A stretch of DNA of 9,948 bases from an uncultured Pseudoxanthomonas sp. Its GTDB lineage: Bacteria; Pseudomonadota; Gammaproteobacteria; Xanthomonadales; Xanthomonadaceae. Below the pieces are notes generated by a model, which worked only from the letters and a program-made list of their open reading frames with translations, searched no databases and was not told the origin of the DNA. The position numbers were made by a program, and so were the translations under genes. This document shows positions 8,057 through 9,948 of this stretch, piece by piece. Location of the stretch: contig NZ_CAMPJD010000080.1 of NCBI RefSeq assembly GCF_946886695.1, positions 1-9,948 of the forward strand, in the 5' to 3' direction. The stretch's first letter is position 1. The number at the start of each line of letters is the position of its first letter.

Positions 8057-8602
8057 TCAGGTCCCCGGTTCCGGGATGCGGCTTACGATATTGGCTTGGA
8101 CCACCACATCCGCACGGCCAACACCTCGGCTGCGGGCGGTGACGCGATACATCGGGCTTTGACAATCGACCGAGGGCGGAAGCGTGTCGCAGGCGCCCTT
8201 GTAACCCGGGCCCACGCCGAGATACTCGATCCAGTACTCGGGGACCGCACCGGCCAGCCGATCTTCGTCGTACGTCCCGGGAAGCACCTCCACCCAGACC
8301 GGATCCGACCCCGTGGGACAGATACCGTCGTTGGCACAGTCATCGGGGGTGGGGATCTGCGTATCCCAGTTGCCCGCCCCCAGCACCTGATCCTGCGCAA
8401 AGCGGAGCGCCCCTTCGGCCGCCTGGAAACCGAGGCTGCGGTCGCGCAGATTGGCGCTCATCCGTTCCTGCATGGCCGAACTGCGCATGATCACGATGCC
8501 CAGGATCGACATCACGATCAGCAGGATCAGCACGACGATCAGGGCGACACCCTGTTGATCCCGCGCCGCGGATACCGTCGGGATTCGGCTCACGGAACTC
8601 AT
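8057..8602 (-). CDS. pilX: Type IV pilus minor pilin PilX
   Basis: This 181-residue prepilin-like protein has the PilX N-terminal pattern: a leader of 18 residues ending RDQQG, cleavage G18|V19, and a long hydrophobic segment (VALIVVLILLIVMSILGIVI). The family signature SSAMQERMSANLRDRSLGFQAAEGALRFA follows in two adjoining parts at about 41-69. Mature position 5 is valine rather than glutamate; GspK of type II secretion systems likewise lacks Glu5. Four cysteines (CANDGIC, GACDTL and VDCQSP) could form disulfides. The start codon overlaps the pilW stop as ATGA and a GAGAGGG ribosome site lies upstream. The pilY1 gene follows after 3 bases. PilX is expected to link the minor pilins to PilY1 at the fibre tip. 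Confidence 0.92.
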   Translation of the reverse strand: MSSVSRIPTVSAARDQQGVALIVVLILLIVMSILGIVIMRSSAMQERMSANLRDRSLGFQAAEGALRFAQDQVLGAGNWDTQIPTPDDCANDGICPTGSDPVWVEVLPGTYDEDRLAGAVPEYWIEYLGVGPGYKGACDTLPPSVDCQSPMYRVTARSRGVGRADVVVQANIVSRIPEPGT

Positions 8603-9465
8603 AGGGTACGCCCTCTCAGGCTGACGACATTCGACGACTGACGCGTAAGTGCCCTGCCCTCCACGTCCTGCCCCGTGAGCGTCATGGTGACGCGCACGGC
8701 AATCACGTCCACCCAGTTGCCGGGCGCGTTCGTGTAGGCATTCGCACCGGATACCAGGTACTCGAAGGCAAGGTCCTGGATGCCCTCGGCGACCTCTTCA
8801 CCCGCACCGCCGGAGCGGCTCACGTACAGAGAGCTGCCTCCCCTGGGATTGGCGGCAACGAACCAACGGACATCGCGCATGCGCGACAGCACCACGGCGG
8901 CCGGCGGTGCGAACTCGTCTTCACTGGGATTGTAGTTGTCGGGCAGGGCTGCGAACCCGACCGCCATCCCCGCCACGCTGTCGGCGCGCACCAGATGGGT
9001 CTTGCGCGCATTGCAAAGCAACAGGATGTCGCCGACATCGAAGGCCTCGTCAGCCGCATCCAGTTCATCCGGATCCAGGCTGACGGAGGTGCTGGTGGAC
9101 GCCAGCACCCGGTATGCGGTGTCGTCGCCCGACATCACTTCGAGCTCCGTGGCGCTGCCTGCGACCGGCGCGTCGCGGAAGCTGTTCGCTTCGGCGCTGC
9201 CGCCTTCGACGACGGAGAAATTCGAGCAGGCCGTACCCCCGGCTGCGCGGATGTCGCGCGACATCAGTTCGAAGGCGATGCGCGCATTCTCCTGAATGCG
9301 GTTGAGGCCCTCGTTCGAGCGATAGGTCGTCTGGTTGGACTGCAGGATCGCCAGCGCAGCACCTGCCACCAGCAGGCCCAGCACCATGGCCACCATCAGT
9401 TCGATGAGACTGAAACCCGCTTCCCGTTGCCGCACTGCCCCCATCCTGTTGAGAACCGGCTTCAT
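8599..9465 (-). CDS. pilW: Type IV pilus minor pilin PilW
   Basis: This 288-residue prepilin has a 17-residue leader (MKPVLNRMGAVRQREAG), cleavage G17|F18, and FSLIELMVAMVLGLLVAGAAL with Glu at mature position 5. The PilW-type continuation QSNQTTYRSNEGLNRIQENA and ELMSRDIRAAGGTAC follows. The large globular domain matches the size of PilW, the GspJ-like member of the set. The start ATG 9465-9463 is chosen because it overlaps the pilV stop (ATGA), has GAGGA upstream and gives a normal leader. A GTG- or ATG-type extension to 9525 would run inside pilV. It works with PilV, PilX and PilE in the pilus initiation complex. Confidence 0.94.
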   Translation of the reverse strand: MKPVLNRMGAVRQREAGFSLIELMVAMVLGLLVAGAALAILQSNQTTYRSNEGLNRIQENARIAFELMSRDIRAAGGTACSNFSVVEGGSAEANSFRDAPVAGSATELEVMSGDDTAYRVLASTSTSVSLDPDELDAADEAFDVGDILLLCNARKTHLVRADSVAGMAVGFAALPDNYNPSEDEFAPPAAVVLSRMRDVRWFVAANPRGGSSLYVSRSGGAGEEVAEGIQDLAFEYLVSGANAYTNAPGNWVDVIAVRVTMTLTGQDVEGRALTRQSSNVVSLRGRTL

Positions 9466-9948
9466 ATCGTGGTCCTCGTCACGACCTGCCGCGTATTCCC
9501 GCCGCCAGCGCGCGAGTCGTCCCACTGCACGGTGATGACACAGGCCGCAGGGCAGCCCGTGATCTGGCCACAGACCGTAGGATCATCGGCGTCCGCACCG
9601 ATGGTTGTCTTCATCGAGGTGATCCAGTCACCTACATCCTCCTGCGCGAGGCTGCCGCCACCCGCCGCCGCACAGACCATGCCGGCCGTGTTGTAGGCGG
9701 CGGCGTTGATCCGGTTGGCCCGCATGGCTTCCAGGATCGCCGAGGTCTGGATGACGGCCTGGCTGCTTTCAAACGAACTCTGGCCACCGCGCAATGCGAT
9801 GGATTGCATGGCTGCGACGCCCAGCAGGCCGATGCTGAGGACCACCACGGATACCAGCACCTCGATCAGGCTCACGCCGCGCGCGTTGCGCCGCGCGCCA
9901 CGTGGCGCGTGCAGGCGTCGGTCAGCTTTGCAGGAATCACCATGCTTC
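9462..9948 (-). CDS. pilV: Type IV pilus minor pilin PilV (5' end outside window)
   Basis: The visible part is 161 codons ending at 9462. The prepilin cleavage site is G|V at codon 9875-9873: a basic leader ending GARRNARG precedes VSLIEVLVSVVVLSIGLLGVAAMQ, with Glu at mature position 5 and Val in place of the usual Phe or Met at position 1. The C-terminal part has the PilV-type pattern with several cysteines (VCGQITGCPAACVITVQWDD). GTG 9875 is the mature N-terminal residue, not a start, because starting there would remove the whole leader. No in-frame start codon lies between 9875 and 9948. Base 9948 reads G on the minus strand and is followed by AAG CAT GGT, so it could be the last base of an ATG just outside; this is a guess. 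The next gene, pilW, overlaps its stop by ATGA. A fimT/fimU-type gene may lie upstream. Confidence 0.92.
   Translation of the reverse strand, partial: KHGDSCKADRRLHAPRGARRNARGVSLIEVLVSVVVLSIGLLGVAAMQSIALRGGQSSFESSQAVIQTSAILEAMRANRINAAAYNTAGMVCAAAGGGSLAQEDVGDWITSMKTTIGADADDPTVCGQITGCPAACVITVQWDDSRAGGGNTRQVVTRTTI

Noticed and set aside
5606..8641. Open frame of 1011 codons on the plus strand across pilY1 and pilX
   Set aside because: It is antisense to pilY1/pilX, has a shadow-type composition (Arg, His, Val, Ala rich) and no recognisable domain.
9466..9525. N-terminal extension of pilW
   Set aside because: The ATG at 9465 overlaps the pilV stop as ATGA, has GAGGA upstream and gives a normal leader.

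Overview
The window is ordinary-looking core chromosome from a high-GC gammaproteobacterium, most likely Xanthomonadaceae (Lysobacter, Luteimonas, Pseudoxanthomonas, Xanthomonas or a relative). That placement is an inference from base composition, protein sequence style and the neighbourhood uvrB / tRNA-Val / thrS beside a type IV pilus minor-pilin operon. I see no insertion sequence, phage gene, CRISPR array or integrase.

Region 1 (1-3010, all minus strand) holds housekeeping genes, in transcription order uvrB, tRNA-Val(GAC), a leader of about 260 nt, and the 5' end of thrS, which leaves the window at base 1. The leader contains a clear intrinsic terminator, a tiny possible leader peptide with two adjacent Thr codons, and a further inverted repeat close to the thrS start. 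This arrangement suggests attenuation control of threonyl-tRNA synthetase.

Region 2 (3011-3920, plus strand) holds a stand-alone FimT/GspH-type minor pilin gene, divergent from uvrB. It is followed by tRNA-Asn(GTT) with a good promoter and a strong hairpin that has U-tracts on both strands. The FimT protein ends with a GRxR motif of the kind linked to DNA binding in FimT proteins used for natural transformation.

Region 3 (4000-9948, minus strand) is a tightly packed minor-pilin operon, pilV-pilW-pilX-pilY1-pilE in transcription order. Junctions are 4-base ATGA overlaps or gaps of 3-4 nt. PilV, PilW, PilX and PilE are type III-signal (pre)pilins expected to be cleaved by PilD and to form the priming and tip complex of a type IVa pilus. 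PilY1 is a secreted 1213-residue tip protein with a von Willebrand A-like region, a C-terminal PilC beta-propeller, an RGD tripeptide and a DxDxDGxxD calcium loop. pilV is cut by the window edge just before its start. The operon converges on tRNA-Asn and shares its bidirectional terminator.

I do not see a new multi-gene system. The points most worth checking are the thrS leader, the GRxR-bearing orphan FimT, and the accessory features of PilY1.
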